A stretch of 64,000 nucleotides of DNA. Source: Streptomyces canus 299MFChir4.1 (GTDB lineage: Bacteria > Actinomycetota > Actinomycetes > Streptomycetales > Streptomycetaceae). Of this stretch, positions 31,783 through 40,718 are shown piece after piece (position 1 is the first letter of the stretch; every line of letters begins with the position of its first letter). Position numbers and translations under genes: made by a program. The DNA is taken from the NCBI RefSeq assembly GCF_000383615.1, contig NZ_KB911583.1, forward strand, positions 541,369-605,368, written 5' to 3'. A model generated the notes under the pieces. The model saw nothing but the letters and a program-made list of their open reading frames with translations. It had not been told where the DNA came from and searched no databases.

Positions 31783-32976
31783 ATGAGCACAGACAGCACG
31801 GCCCGGACCCTTTGTCCCATGCACCGCATCCCGCTGCCCGAGAACGGCCCGCCCCGGCTCACCACCCTGGCCACCGGCACCCCGGTCTGGCTCGTCACCC
31901 GCTACGCCGACGTGCGCCAGGTGCTCATGGACCCCCGCTTCGACAGGCAGTCGCTCCGGGACGAGGACGCCCCGCCGCTGCTCCTCGTGCCGAACCTGCT
32001 GGACTCCCCGGACGGCCTCCTCAACCAGGACGGACCGCCCCACCAACTGCTGCGGGGCACGGTCCAGCGGGCCTTCACCCCGCGCGCGATCGCCCGCTGG
32101 CGGCCCTGGACCGCCTCCGTGGTGGAGACCCTCCTCGACGACCTGGCCCGGCAGCCACAGCCCGCCGACATCGTCGAGGCGTTCACCCGCCGCCTGCCGG
32201 TCTCCGTGATCTCCCGGCTGATGGGGCTGGAACACGCCGACTGGGAGCGCATCCGCGACTGGGCCGACCACGCCCTGTCCGGCGGCGCGCACACCGCCGA
32301 GGAAGTCGGCGCGGCCATGCGGGAGTTCGGCCTGTTCTGCGCGGAACTGATCGCCGAGCGGCGCAAGGAGCCGGGCGACGACCTGGTGAGCGCCCTGGTC
32401 GTCGCGGGCGACGGCCTCGGGATCGAGGAGCCGCGCCTGGTCGTCCTGGTCCTCGGCCTGGTCGTCGCCGGACACGAGACGACGATGACGGCCCTGGGCA
32501 ACATCGTCGTCCACCTCCTCACCGACGGCCGGGATGCCTGGCCCGGCCTCGCCGAGAGCCAGGAGGCCGCCGGGACCGCCGTCGAACAGCTCCTGCGGAC
32601 GATCCCGCTGAGCGAGGGCAGGGTGCTGCCCGGCCTGATCCGCCGGGCGGTCGACGAGGTCGAGGTGGGCGGGGTGACGATTCCGGCCGGGGCGGTGGTC
32701 GCCGTCCAGACCAACGCGGCGAACAGGGACCCGGACGTCTTTCCGCGGCCCGAGGAGACCGACCTGTTCGCCCCGCTGACGACACCGAGCGTGGTCTTCG
32801 GCGCCGGCCCCCACCACTGCCTGGGCGCGTGGCTGGCCCGCTTGGAGCTGGGCCTGGCCCTGCACCGGCTGGCGGTCCGGTTCCCGGGTCTGCGGGCCGA
32901 GTTCACCCCGGAGGCGATCGCGTGGCGGGAGGGACAGATGACCCGGGGGCCGCGCCGGCTGCCGGTGTCCTGGTGA
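31783..32976 (+). CDS. Cytochrome P450 with altered K-helix motif (QLLR)
   Basis: This 397-residue class I bacterial P450 has the I-helix AGHETT (229-234) and the haem loop FGAGPHHCLG with Cys346. The K-helix motif, normally E-x-x-R, reads QLLR at 269-272: the preceding Glu is present (E268) but the ExxR Glu is Gln (CAG at 32587-32589). Loss of ExxR is known in the CYP157 family, so the protein may still fold. No ferredoxin is adjacent. The ATG at 31783 has a CTGGAGACCCGG site upstream. The substrate and the CYP family number cannot be assigned from sequence alone. Confidence 0.9.
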   Translation: MSTDSTARTLCPMHRIPLPENGPPRLTTLATGTPVWLVTRYADVRQVLMDPRFDRQSLRDEDAPPLLLVPNLLDSPDGLLNQDGPPHQLLRGTVQRAFTPRAIARWRPWTASVVETLLDDLARQPQPADIVEAFTRRLPVSVISRLMGLEHADWERIRDWADHALSGGAHTAEEVGAAMREFGLFCAELIAERRKEPGDDLVSALVVAGDGLGIEEPRLVVLVLGLVVAGHETTMTALGNIVVHLLTDGRDAWPGLAESQEAAGTAVEQLLRTIPLSEGRVLPGLIRRAVDEVEVGGVTIPAGAVVAVQTNAANRDPDVFPRPEETDLFAPLTTPSVVFGAGPHHCLGAWLARLELGLALHRLAVRFPGLRAEFTPEAIAWREGQMTRGPRRLPVSW

Positions 32977-32982
32977 GCACTC

Positions 32983-34824
32983 CTAGGGCCTGAGTTCCCG
33001 GTCGCCCGAGGGCCTGGACCACCACACCCCTTCACCGTGCGTGAGCCCGGGAAGGCGCAGTTCGACCTCGCGTACCCGCCGGGCCGGGAGCTCCCCGGTG
33101 ATCAGCCATGCGGTGGCGCCTCCGGTGGTGCCCGTGAACTCCGCTCCCACTGAAGCCAGTTGCGCGGTCACCGGTGCCAGCGCATCGAGGGGGATCTCCG
33201 CCTCGAACGCGTGGCACGGCTCGAACAGCCGCGTGCCGGCCCGCTCCAGGGCCCGACGCAGCACGATCGGCGTGAGCCCGCGGAAGTCGGCGGCGGTACT
33301 GAGCGGTCCCACGAAGCCGGAGCGGACGAGGACGACCCGGTAGTCCGCCACGGTCGCACCCGTCAGCCCGGTCCGCATGCTCGCGTGGACCGTCTCCTCG
33401 ACGGCCTGGTGGAACGCCCGGGGGAGCGCTCCGAGTTCGGTCTCGTACCCGAAGACACCACCGGAGCCACGCTCGCCCGGCTCGACCCGCAGTCCGATCG
33501 TCGCCCAGTAACGGTTCCCGAGATGCCAGGGGTTCTCCTCGCACGCTTCCCCCATGCCGCGCGGACGCTCCAGGTACCGCACCCGGCCGGGCTCGAAGTC
33601 CGCCTCCACACCGAAGTCCTGGGCGAGGGTCGCCGCGAGCACCTCCATCTGGACCTCGCCGTAGAGGAGCAGCGAGGTGCCGCCTCCGGGCGCGGGGCGC
33701 GCGTGGATCAGGGGGTCCTGATCGGCGAGGGTCAGCAGGGCCGAGCGCAGCCGGGCCGCCTGCTCGGGGCGGCGGGCGGTGACCAGGGTCTGCAGGGTCG
33801 GGGGCGAGAACTGCGGTGCGCGGTCCGCCAGTTCGCCGAGGCGGTCGCCCACGCGGAGGCCGGGGGAGAACGTCAGTGCCGCGATGGTGCCGGCGGTGAG
33901 CGGTCCGCTCAGATGGGTCACCCGCCCGCGGACCCGGCTCGTCGCGCCGTCGGCCTCGCGGCGCAGGAACGTCAGCCGCTGGCGCTCGGTCACCTGGCCG
34001 CCGTACAGCCGCAGATACGCCGTGCGCTCCCCGCCGGGTCCGGGACGTACGGCGAACACCGTGCCGCGCGGTTCGCCCTCCGGTGTGGTGGCCCCGCCCG
34101 GGATCAGCCGGGTCACGCCCTCCACCAGGTGGCTCACACCCTGGCCGCCCAGAGCCGAGCCGAAGAACACCGGGTGGAAGGAGCCGTCGGCGGTGCGGGC
34201 GGCGAGGCTCGTGCGCAGGTCGTCCGGGGTGGGCTCGGGGCCGTCCACGAGCGCGGCCAGGATGTCCTGGTCGACCTCGGCCAGGGCGTCGGCCAGCCGG
34301 CCGTCCTCGGGCAGGGCGGTCACCCCGGCGGCGGTGGTGCCGATGCCCGTGACCTCCGTGAGCGGGGCGACGTACGGCGTCAGCCTGCGCCGGACGTCGG
34401 TGAGCAGGCTCTCGTCCCGAGCACCGGCCCGGTCGATCTTGTTGACGAAGATCAGTGTGGGCAGCCGCAGCCTGCGCAGGGTCCGCATCAGCACACGGGT
34501 CTGCGCCTGGACGCCCTCCACGGCGGACAGCAGCAGCACCGCACCGTCGAGGACCTCCAGGGCGCGCTCGACCTCGGCGACGAAGTCCGAGTGGCCGGGG
34601 GTGTCGATGAGGTTGATCCGGGTGTCACCCACGGTGAACGAGGCGACCGCGGAGCGGATGGTGATGCCGCGCTGCCGCTCGATCGCGCCGTCGTCGGTGC
34701 GGGTGTCGCCGGTGTCGACGCTGCCGAGCCGGTCGATCGCGCCGTGGTCGAACAGGAGCCGCTCGGTGAGACTGGTCTTACCGGCGTCGACGTGGGCCAG
34801 AATTCCGATGTTCAGGGTGTGCAT
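32983..34824 (-). CDS. Tet(M)/Otr(A)-type ribosomal protection GTPase
   Basis: This 613-residue translational GTPase resembles EF-G. The G domain has AHVDAGKTSLTERLL (G1), DTPGHSDF (G3) and NKIDRAG (G4). EF-G-like domains follow, with LGNRYWATIGLRVEPGERG and a C-terminal domain ending in TELRLPGL-like strands. Family members dislodge tetracycline from the ribosome. No tetracycline biosynthetic or efflux genes are nearby, so it is probably an intrinsic resistance gene. The ATG at 34824 starts the MHTLNIGILAHVD opening; longer frames toward 35505 overlap the prs-like gene and are spurious. Confidence 0.92.
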   Translation of the reverse strand: MHTLNIGILAHVDAGKTSLTERLLFDHGAIDRLGSVDTGDTRTDDGAIERQRGITIRSAVASFTVGDTRINLIDTPGHSDFVAEVERALEVLDGAVLLLSAVEGVQAQTRVLMRTLRRLRLPTLIFVNKIDRAGARDESLLTDVRRRLTPYVAPLTEVTGIGTTAAGVTALPEDGRLADALAEVDQDILAALVDGPEPTPDDLRTSLAARTADGSFHPVFFGSALGGQGVSHLVEGVTRLIPGGATTPEGEPRGTVFAVRPGPGGERTAYLRLYGGQVTERQRLTFLRREADGATSRVRGRVTHLSGPLTAGTIAALTFSPGLRVGDRLGELADRAPQFSPPTLQTLVTARRPEQAARLRSALLTLADQDPLIHARPAPGGGTSLLLYGEVQMEVLAATLAQDFGVEADFEPGRVRYLERPRGMGEACEENPWHLGNRYWATIGLRVEPGERGSGGVFGYETELGALPRAFHQAVEETVHASMRTGLTGATVADYRVVLVRSGFVGPLSTAADFRGLTPIVLRRALERAGTRLFEPCHAFEAEIPLDALAPVTAQLASVGAEFTGTTGGATAWLITGELPARRVREVELRLPGLTHGEGVWWSRPSGDRELRP

Positions 34825-35043
34825 ACGGGGTCGAGTCCTCGAGAACCGTGGGCCGAAGGGGGCGCTGGGTCGATTCGAGGAGTCGGCGCATGCGAGGGAT
34901 CCTGACAGGAGGGAACGCGGACGTGGCCATGATGGCGTGCGCAGGCCCGGCCACCGCAACCGGATTTCTGATGCCGGGCGGCCGGCGGGCGGGCCAGTAG
35001 CATGAGCCGGGCAACCCGAGATGATCATCCTAGGAGCAGGTCC

Positions 35044-35997
35044 GTGCGAGACATCGCCGTGTTCAGCGGTAGCGCCCACCCCGAGCTGGCGGCGGAGGTC
35101 TGCGCGCATCTCGGTGTGCCGCTCAGCCCCACCCGGGTCAGCCGGTTCGCCAACGACTGCCTGGAGGTACAGCTCCAGGCCAATTGCCGGGAGCGGGACG
35201 TCTTCCTCGTCCAGCCGCTGGTCAGGCCCGTGCAGGAGCACCTGGTGGAGCTGCTGCTGATGTGCGACGCGGCCCGCGGGGCCTCCGCGCGCCGGATCAC
35301 CGTCGTGATGCCGCACTACTCCTACGCCCGCTCCGACAAGAAGGACGAGCCCCGTATCTCCCTCGGCGGGCGGCTCGTCGCCGACCTGATGGTGTCGGCC
35401 GGAGCCGGCCGCGTCCTCGCCATGACCCTGCACTCCCCGCAGGTGCACGGCTTCTTCTCGGTGCCCGTCGACCACCTGCACGCCCTGCGCGAGCTCGCCG
35501 CGCACTTCCGGCAGTACGACCTCTCGCGCACCACTGTCGTCTCCCCGGACCTCGGCAACGCCAAGGAGGCGGCCGCCTTCGCCCGGCTGATCGGCGCCCA
35601 GGTGGCCGCGGGCGCGAAGCAGCGCTTCGCCGACGACCGGGTCAGCATCAGCGACGTCATCGGCGAGGTCGCAGGCCGGGACGTCATCGTGTTGGACGAC
35701 GAGATCGCCAAGGGCAGCACGGTCCTGGAACTGCTGGACCGGCTACGGGAGTTGGGCCCGCGTTCCATCCGGGTCGCCTGTACGCACGGGCTGTTCGCCG
35801 ACGGTGCCCTCAAGAGGATCGGCGAGCAGCCCGACGTCCTGGAGATCGTGTGCACCAACACCGTGCCGGTCCCGGTCGAGGAACGCACCGACAAGCTGCG
35901 GATCCTGTCCATCGCGCCCGCGCTCGCCGAGGCCGTACGCCGCATCCACAACGGCGAGTCCGTCAGCGCCCTGTTCGACGCGCCGCGGAACGAGTAG
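35044..35997 (+). CDS. Ribose-phosphate pyrophosphokinase paralogue
   Basis: This 317-residue PRPP synthase-fold protein keeps ANDCLEVQLQANCRERDVFL, the catalytic flexible loop YSYARSDKKDEPR and LHSPQVHGFF. The PRPP-binding loop that is usually DDxxDTxGT reads LDDEIAKGSTV, so the fingerprint is divergent. In a Streptomyces genome the housekeeping prs gene is elsewhere, so this is probably a secondary copy or an enzyme with altered regulation. The GTG at 35044 has AGGAGCAGG upstream. It is divergent from the ribosomal protection gene across 219 bp. Confidence 0.85.
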   Translation: MRDIAVFSGSAHPELAAEVCAHLGVPLSPTRVSRFANDCLEVQLQANCRERDVFLVQPLVRPVQEHLVELLLMCDAARGASARRITVVMPHYSYARSDKKDEPRISLGGRLVADLMVSAGAGRVLAMTLHSPQVHGFFSVPVDHLHALRELAAHFRQYDLSRTTVVSPDLGNAKEAAAFARLIGAQVAAGAKQRFADDRVSISDVIGEVAGRDVIVLDDEIAKGSTVLELLDRLRELGPRSIRVACTHGLFADGALKRIGEQPDVLEIVCTNTVPVPVEERTDKLRILSIAPALAEAVRRIHNGESVSALFDAPRNE

Positions 35998-36026
35998 CCC
36001 GGCGAGAAGTGCGAAGCGGCGGACGG

Positions 36027-36473
36027 TCATAACGTCTCGGACGTGGCCTCGGGCCGGCTCAGGGCCGCGTCCAGCGACGGCAGCGGGGGCAGCAGCCGGG
36101 CAAGGCCGGTCGCCCGGATGATCCGCAGGGTGAGCGGGTGGGTGCAGACCAGGAGCAGCCGTCCGTTGTTGGCGAGCACCCGCGAGCGGGCCCGGTACAG
36201 CAGCCGCAGCCCGGAGCAGTCGAAGAACTCCACGGCGCTGAGGTCGATCACCAGCCGCGCGTCGGGATGCCCCGTGACCCGGTCCAGGACGGGCAGGAGC
36301 TCGACGGCAGCGGCGATGTCGATCTCCCCGTGGAACTCCAGCACGGTGTGACCGCGCTCCTCGTGGACCCGCAGATGCCGGGACAGCGGCGCAGGTTCCT
36401 GCTGCACGACGACATCGCCTCCAACCGACTGCACGGGCGGCACGGGGTGCAGGTCACCGTGCCCCGGGGGCAT
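36027..36473 (-). CDS. STAS-domain anti-sigma factor antagonist
   Basis: This roughly 148-residue protein has a C-terminal STAS domain with VLEFHGEIDIAAA and LVIDLSAVEFFDCSGLRLL, where the Ser after Asp-Cys is the expected phosphorylation site. It would bind an anti-sigma kinase and free a stress or sporulation sigma factor. The start is uncertain: the ATG at 36473 has GGGGAACGG upstream, while an in-frame start at 36539 adds 22 residues without a ribosome site. The SpoIIE phosphatase at the right end of the window belongs to the same kind of partner-switching pathway but is not linked. Confidence 0.85.
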   Translation of the reverse strand: MPPGHGDLHPVPPVQSVGGDVVVQQEPAPLSRHLRVHEERGHTVLEFHGEIDIAAAVELLPVLDRVTGHPDARLVIDLSAVEFFDCSGLRLLYRARSRVLANNGRLLLVCTHPLTLRIIRATGLARLLPPLPSLDAALSRPEATSETL

Positions 36474-36597
36474 GCAAATCCGTTCCCCGCTCTGCAAGTT
36501 ACCCTCGATAGAGTGAATTTGAGCATGTTCGATTGACATATGTCTTCGAATTGCGACCGTCGGTTCGCGCTGGGTTCACGCGGGGCTCGCGCCCGGC

Positions 36598-37035
36598 TCA
36601 CGACAGGGCGTGCCAGGCCCTGGTCAGCGCTTGACGGAACTGCTCGGTCTGGTGCGCGGTGAGGTCCCGCACCATCCGTTCCTCCAGTTCCCGCACGGGC
36701 CCCGCGTGCTGGGCGAGCAGTGCGCGTCCCTCCTCGGTCAGCAGGATCAGCAGCTCCCGGCGGTTCCTCGGATTGCGCTCCCGGCGCACCAGCCCGCGGG
36801 TCTCCAGGGAGCGCACCAGGTCGGCGATCGACTGGGCGGTGACGAAGGAGTCCCGCGCCAGCTGCGCCGCCGACAGCCCGTCGTGCCGCTCGAGGACGGT
36901 GAGGGCCGTGTACTGCAGAGCGGTGATCCCTGACGGCCTGACCAGCTCGTCCAGATGGGAACGGACGACTAGCTCCACCTGTTTCACCATGTAGAGGAGC
37001 GACGGGGGCGCCTTGGTCACCTGTGTGTCGAGCAT
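36598..37035 (-). CDS. MarR-family transcriptional regulator
   Basis: This 145-residue winged-helix regulator has the recognition region AAQLARDSFVTAQSIADLVR and a wing with RRERNPRNRRELLILLT, the MarR signature. It is divergent from the aldehyde dehydrogenase gene, and two copies of the palindrome ACAGG-N3-CCTGT lie between the two starts, so it probably represses both its own gene and the dehydrogenase operon until an aldehyde or phenolic ligand appears. The start is the ATG at 37035. Confidence 0.93.
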   Translation of the reverse strand: MLDTQVTKAPPSLLYMVKQVELVVRSHLDELVRPSGITALQYTALTVLERHDGLSAAQLARDSFVTAQSIADLVRSLETRGLVRRERNPRNRRELLILLTEEGRALLAQHAGPVRELEERMVRDLTAHQTEQFRQALTRAWHALS

Positions 37036-37054
37036 GGGTTCAGGCTAGACCATT

Positions 37055-37103
37055 GACAGGAAACCTGTCTGTAAAGAGACTGCGAACCGACAGGAATCCT
37101 GTT
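37055..37103. promoter_or_regulatory. Two MarR operator copies
   Basis: GACAGGAAACCTGTC (37055-37069) and GACAGGAATCCTGTT (37089-37103) are near-identical 15-bp palindromes, 34 bp centre to centre, in the 103-bp region between the divergent MarR and aldehyde dehydrogenase genes. TTGACA at 37053-37058, a possible -35 box, overlaps the first copy. Confidence 0.8.
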
Positions 37104-37138
37104 TGTTGAAATCTTGGCGACGAAGCTGAGGAGCGGCG

Positions 37139-38593
37139 ATGTCCTCCATCGAGATCGAACCCGGACGGCTGTTTGTGGGCGGCCAGTGGCGCGAGGCCGC
37201 CGACGGAGCGCGCACCGAGGTGGTCGACCCGTCCCGGGGTGCGGTCGTCACCACCGTCGCGGAGGCCGGCGCCACCGACGTGGACGCGGCCGTCCGCGCC
37301 GCACGGGAGGCCTTCGACGGCGGCGCCTGGTCAGGCCTCAGCGGTCGCGAGCGGGGCCGGATCCTGCACCGGGTCGCCGAGCTGATCCGGGAGAACGCCG
37401 ACGAACTCGCCCAGTTGGAGAGCCTGGACGTCGGCAAGCCGATCTCGCTGTGCCACGCCGTGGACGTGACCAACGCGGCCAACGACTACGAGCACTTCGC
37501 GGCCCTCGCCCACTCCCTGGACGGCGCCGTCCGCAACACCCCCATGAACGCCCTCGCCTACACCAAGCGCGAGCCGCTCGGCGTGGTCGCCGCGATCACC
37601 CCGTTCAACTTCCCGCTGATCCTCGCCGGTTCCAAGATCGGCCCCGCGCTCGCCGCCGGCAACACGGTCGTGCACAAGCCGGCCGACGAGACCCCGCTCA
37701 GCGCCCTCTACATGGCCGCACTGCTCCAGCGGGCCGGCGTCCCGGACGGGGTCGTCAACGTGGTCACCGGCACCGGACCGGTGGCCGGCGAGGCCCTGCT
37801 GCGCCACCGCGGAGTCGACAAGGTCGCCTTCACCGGCTCCACCGCGATCGGCCGGCACGTGGCTGCCACCGCGGGCGAGGCCCTCAAACCCGTCACCATG
37901 GAGCTCGGCGGCAACGCGGCCAACATCGTCTTCGAGGACGCCGACCTGGAGAAGGCGGTCGGCGCGATCATCAAGGCGTTCGTCTTCAACACCGGCCAGT
38001 TCTGCATGGGCGGCCCGCGCCTGCTCGTGGCCCGCTCGGTCCACAGCACCCTGCTCGGCATCCTCGCCGACGCCGTGCCCGGCGTACCGGTCGGCGACCC
38101 GCGCGACCCCGGGACCGTCGTCGGTCCGATGGCGGGGGAGAAGCACCTGAAGAAGGTCGAGGAGTACGTCGACCTGGCGCGCAAGGAGGGCGGCCGGATC
38201 GTCTGCGGCGGTGAACGCCTGGACCTCGACGGCGGCTTCTACTACCGGCCCACGGTGATCGCCGACCTCTCCAACGACTCCCGGGTCGTGCAGGAGGAGA
38301 TCTTCGGTCCGGTCCTGACCGTGCAGCCCTTCGACACCGAGGACGAGGCCGTCGCGCTCGCCAACTCCACGCCCTACGGCCTGGCTTCGGGCGTCCAGAC
38401 GACCAACCTCGCCCGCGCGCACCGGGTCGCCGACCGCCTCCAGGCGGGCATCGTCTGGGTCAACGACTGGGCGATGCTCGACCCCGCGGTGCCCTTCGGC
38501 GGGGTCAAGGACTCCGGCTACGGGCGCGAGTACGGTCCCGAGGCGCTCGACGCCTACACCAAGGTCAAGTCCGTCGTCGTCTCGCTCGACTGA
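37139..38593 (+). CDS. Aldehyde dehydrogenase
   Basis: This 484-residue NAD(P)-dependent enzyme has the oxyanion Asn region TPFNFPLI, cofactor Lys in VHKPADETP, the FTGSTAIGRH turn, the catalytic Glu in MELGGNAANIVFE and the catalytic Cys in NTGQFCMGGPRLL. It oxidises an aldehyde to the acid. The next gene is an aryl-alcohol-type dehydrogenase 23 bp downstream, so the two would form an alcohol-to-acid pathway. Two MarR operators precede the gene. The ATG at 37139 has GAGGAGCGGCG upstream. Confidence 0.95.
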   Translation: MSSIEIEPGRLFVGGQWREAADGARTEVVDPSRGAVVTTVAEAGATDVDAAVRAAREAFDGGAWSGLSGRERGRILHRVAELIRENADELAQLESLDVGKPISLCHAVDVTNAANDYEHFAALAHSLDGAVRNTPMNALAYTKREPLGVVAAITPFNFPLILAGSKIGPALAAGNTVVHKPADETPLSALYMAALLQRAGVPDGVVNVVTGTGPVAGEALLRHRGVDKVAFTGSTAIGRHVAATAGEALKPVTMELGGNAANIVFEDADLEKAVGAIIKAFVFNTGQFCMGGPRLLVARSVHSTLLGILADAVPGVPVGDPRDPGTVVGPMAGEKHLKKVEEYVDLARKEGGRIVCGGERLDLDGGFYYRPTVIADLSNDSRVVQEEIFGPVLTVQPFDTEDEAVALANSTPYGLASGVQTTNLARAHRVADRLQAGIVWVNDWAMLDPAVPFGGVKDSGYGREYGPEALDAYTKVKSVVVSLD

Positions 38594-38616
38594 GCGCCTT
38601 CCAAGGAGTTCCCGCG

Positions 38617-39723
38617 ATGTCCCTCACCACCCGTGCCGCGGTCGTCGAGTCCGGCGGCGCGCCCTTCACCCTCTCCGACGTCACCCTCGACGAGCCCGGA
38701 CCCCGTGAGGCCCTCGTCCGGATGGTCGCGACCGGCCTGTGCCACACCGACCTCGGCGTGGCGAGCGGCGGACTGCCCTTCCCGCTGCCCGGAGTCCTCG
38801 GGCACGAGGGCGCGGGAATCGTCGAGGCCGTCGGCCCGGCCGTCACCGGCGTTGCTCCCGGCGACCACGTCGTGCTGTCGTTCACCTCCTGCGGCGACTG
38901 CCGCAACTGCGACGGCGGCCACCCCGCCTACTGCGCCGGCTGGCTGCCGCTGAACCTTCTCGGCGGCCGCCGCGCCGACGGCACCAGCACCATCAGCCGG
39001 GACGGCGAACCCCTCGGCGGACACTTCTTCGGGCAGTCCTCCTTCGCCGAGCGCGCCCTGGTCGACGAGCGCAGCCTCGTCAAGGTCGATCCGGACGTGC
39101 CGCTGGAGTCCATCGCTCCGCTCGGCTGCGGGGTGCAGACGGGCGTCGGCGCCGTGTGGAACGTACTGAAGCCGGTCACCGGCTCCACGATCGTCGTGCT
39201 CGGCGCCGGAGCGGTCGGTCTGTCCGCGGTCATGGCCGCCGCCCTCACCCCCGCCACGACGATCGTCGCTGTCGACCGCGTCGGCGAACGCCTCACCCTG
39301 GCAAAGGAGTTGGGCGCCACCCGCACCGTCGACGCGGGCGCGGAGGACCTCGGTGAGGCGCTCGCCGCGATCACCGGCGGCCAGGGCGCGGACGGCATCG
39401 TGGAGACCACGGGCAACGTGGCCGTCCTGCGCCAGGGCGTCGACGCGCTCGGCGCGCGCGGCACCCTGGTCGTCGTCGGCGCCCCGCCGTTCGGCACCGA
39501 GGTCTCCCTCGACGTCAACGGGCTGCTCGGCGGCAAGCGGGTGGTCGGACTCACCCTCGGTGACGCCGAGACGCAGAGCTTCATCCCCGCCCTGGTCCGT
39601 CTGGTGAAGGAAGGACGGCTCCCGCTGCACCGCCTGATCAGCACCTATCCGTTCGCGGACATCGATCAGGCGGTACGGGACATGGGCGCGGGCAAGGCGA
39701 TCAAACCCGTGCTGACGTTCTGA
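38617..39723 (+). CDS. Zinc-dependent alcohol dehydrogenase (aryl/benzyl-alcohol type)
   Basis: This 368-residue medium-chain dehydrogenase has catalytic zinc ligands in GLCHTDLG and GHEGAGIVE and the structural zinc cluster CGDCRNCDGGHPAYC. The Rossmann motif is VLGAGAVGLSAVMAA. Its closest resemblance is to benzyl-alcohol dehydrogenases that work with an aldehyde dehydrogenase, which is the gene just upstream. The start is the ATG at 38617 after CCAAGGAGTT. Control by the MarR regulator through the shared transcript is likely. Confidence 0.93.
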   Translation: MSLTTRAAVVESGGAPFTLSDVTLDEPGPREALVRMVATGLCHTDLGVASGGLPFPLPGVLGHEGAGIVEAVGPAVTGVAPGDHVVLSFTSCGDCRNCDGGHPAYCAGWLPLNLLGGRRADGTSTISRDGEPLGGHFFGQSSFAERALVDERSLVKVDPDVPLESIAPLGCGVQTGVGAVWNVLKPVTGSTIVVLGAGAVGLSAVMAAALTPATTIVAVDRVGERLTLAKELGATRTVDAGAEDLGEALAAITGGQGADGIVETTGNVAVLRQGVDALGARGTLVVVGAPPFGTEVSLDVNGLLGGKRVVGLTLGDAETQSFIPALVRLVKEGRLPLHRLISTYPFADIDQAVRDMGAGKAIKPVLTF

Positions 39724-39730
39724 GCCCGGG

Positions 39731-40681
39731 TCAGTCCGTCACGAGGACCAGCTTCCCCGTCGTCCGGCCGGTGTCGCCCAGCGCATGCGCCTTCGCGGCA
39801 TCGGCCAGCGGGAACGTCCCCGCGATCGTCGGCCGCAGCTCGCCCTTCTCGACCAGGTCGGCGATCGCCCGCATCCCGGCCCGGTCGGCGTCCACGAGCA
39901 TGCGTACGGCCCGCACTCCGAGCCGCTCGGCCTCCGTGTCGAACTCGTCCGAGCCGACCGGCAGGATCGACACCACGATCCCGCCCGGCCGCAGCACCCG
40001 CAGCGAGTCCACGGACGTGTCGCCGCCGAGCGTGTCCAGCACCACGTCGACGTCCTTCACCGCCTCGGTGAAGTCCGTCTCCCGGTAGTCGATCACCTCG
40101 TCCGCGCCCAGTTCGCGCAGGAAGTCGTGCTTGCCCGCGCTCGCGGTGCCGATCACGTAGGCGCCCCGGGCCTTGGCGATCTGCACGGCCACGTGACCCA
40201 CCCCGCCGGCCGCCGCGTGGATCAACACCCGCTGTCCAGGCCGCAGTTCGGCGTTCTCGACCAGCGCCTGCCACGCGGTCAGCGACACGAGCGGCAGTGC
40301 GCCCGCCTGGACGTGGTCGATCGAGGCCGGCTTGTGCGTGAGGGCCCGTACCGGCGCGATCACGTACTCGGCGTGCGAGCCGTGGCCCCACGGGTACGGC
40401 AGCATGCCGAACACCTCGTCGCCCGGTTTGAAGGTGGCGACGCCGATGCCGACCGCCTCGACCACGCCGGAGACGTCCCAGCCGAGGACGAACGGCGGCT
40501 CTCCGAGGAAGCCCCCGGTGGCGCGGTGCTTCCAGTCGGTCGGGTTCAGTCCGGCCGCCCGCACCCGGACCAGTACCTGGTTGGAACGCGGCGCGGGGCG
40601 CTCGACCTCGATCTCCTTGAGGACCTCGGGACCGCCGAGGGTGTCCTGGCTGATGACTCGCATGGTGTTCACAGTGCTCAT
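39731..40681 (-). CDS. NADP-dependent zinc-less MDR oxidoreductase
   Basis: This 316-residue quinone oxidoreductase-type protein has a GroES-like N-terminus (VLVRVRAAGLNPTDWK, then FVLGWDVSGVVEAVG) and the Rossmann motif IHAAAGGVGHVAVQIAKA at about residue 150. There are no zinc ligands. It would reduce quinones or enones with NADPH. The start at 40681 gives MSTVNTMRV; a second ATG 18 bases downstream (40663) gives the more usual MRVISQ opening and is equally possible. It is divergent from the GlxA regulator across a 9-bp inverted repeat. Confidence 0.9.
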   Translation of the reverse strand: MSTVNTMRVISQDTLGGPEVLKEIEVERPAPRSNQVLVRVRAAGLNPTDWKHRATGGFLGEPPFVLGWDVSGVVEAVGIGVATFKPGDEVFGMLPYPWGHGSHAEYVIAPVRALTHKPASIDHVQAGALPLVSLTAWQALVENAELRPGQRVLIHAAAGGVGHVAVQIAKARGAYVIGTASAGKHDFLRELGADEVIDYRETDFTEAVKDVDVVLDTLGGDTSVDSLRVLRPGGIVVSILPVGSDEFDTEAERLGVRAVRMLVDADRAGMRAIADLVEKGELRPTIAGTFPLADAAKAHALGDTGRTTGKLVLVTD

Positions 40682-40718
40682 GGTCGTCCAGCCTGCCCGG
40701 CCGCGCCCGTCCGGGAAA

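Noticed and set aside
36027..36473. STAS protein and the SpoIIE phosphatase at 62366 as one signalling unit
   Set aside because: They are 26 kb apart with no shared operon. The pathway type is common in Streptomyces with many paralogues, so pairing is not justified.
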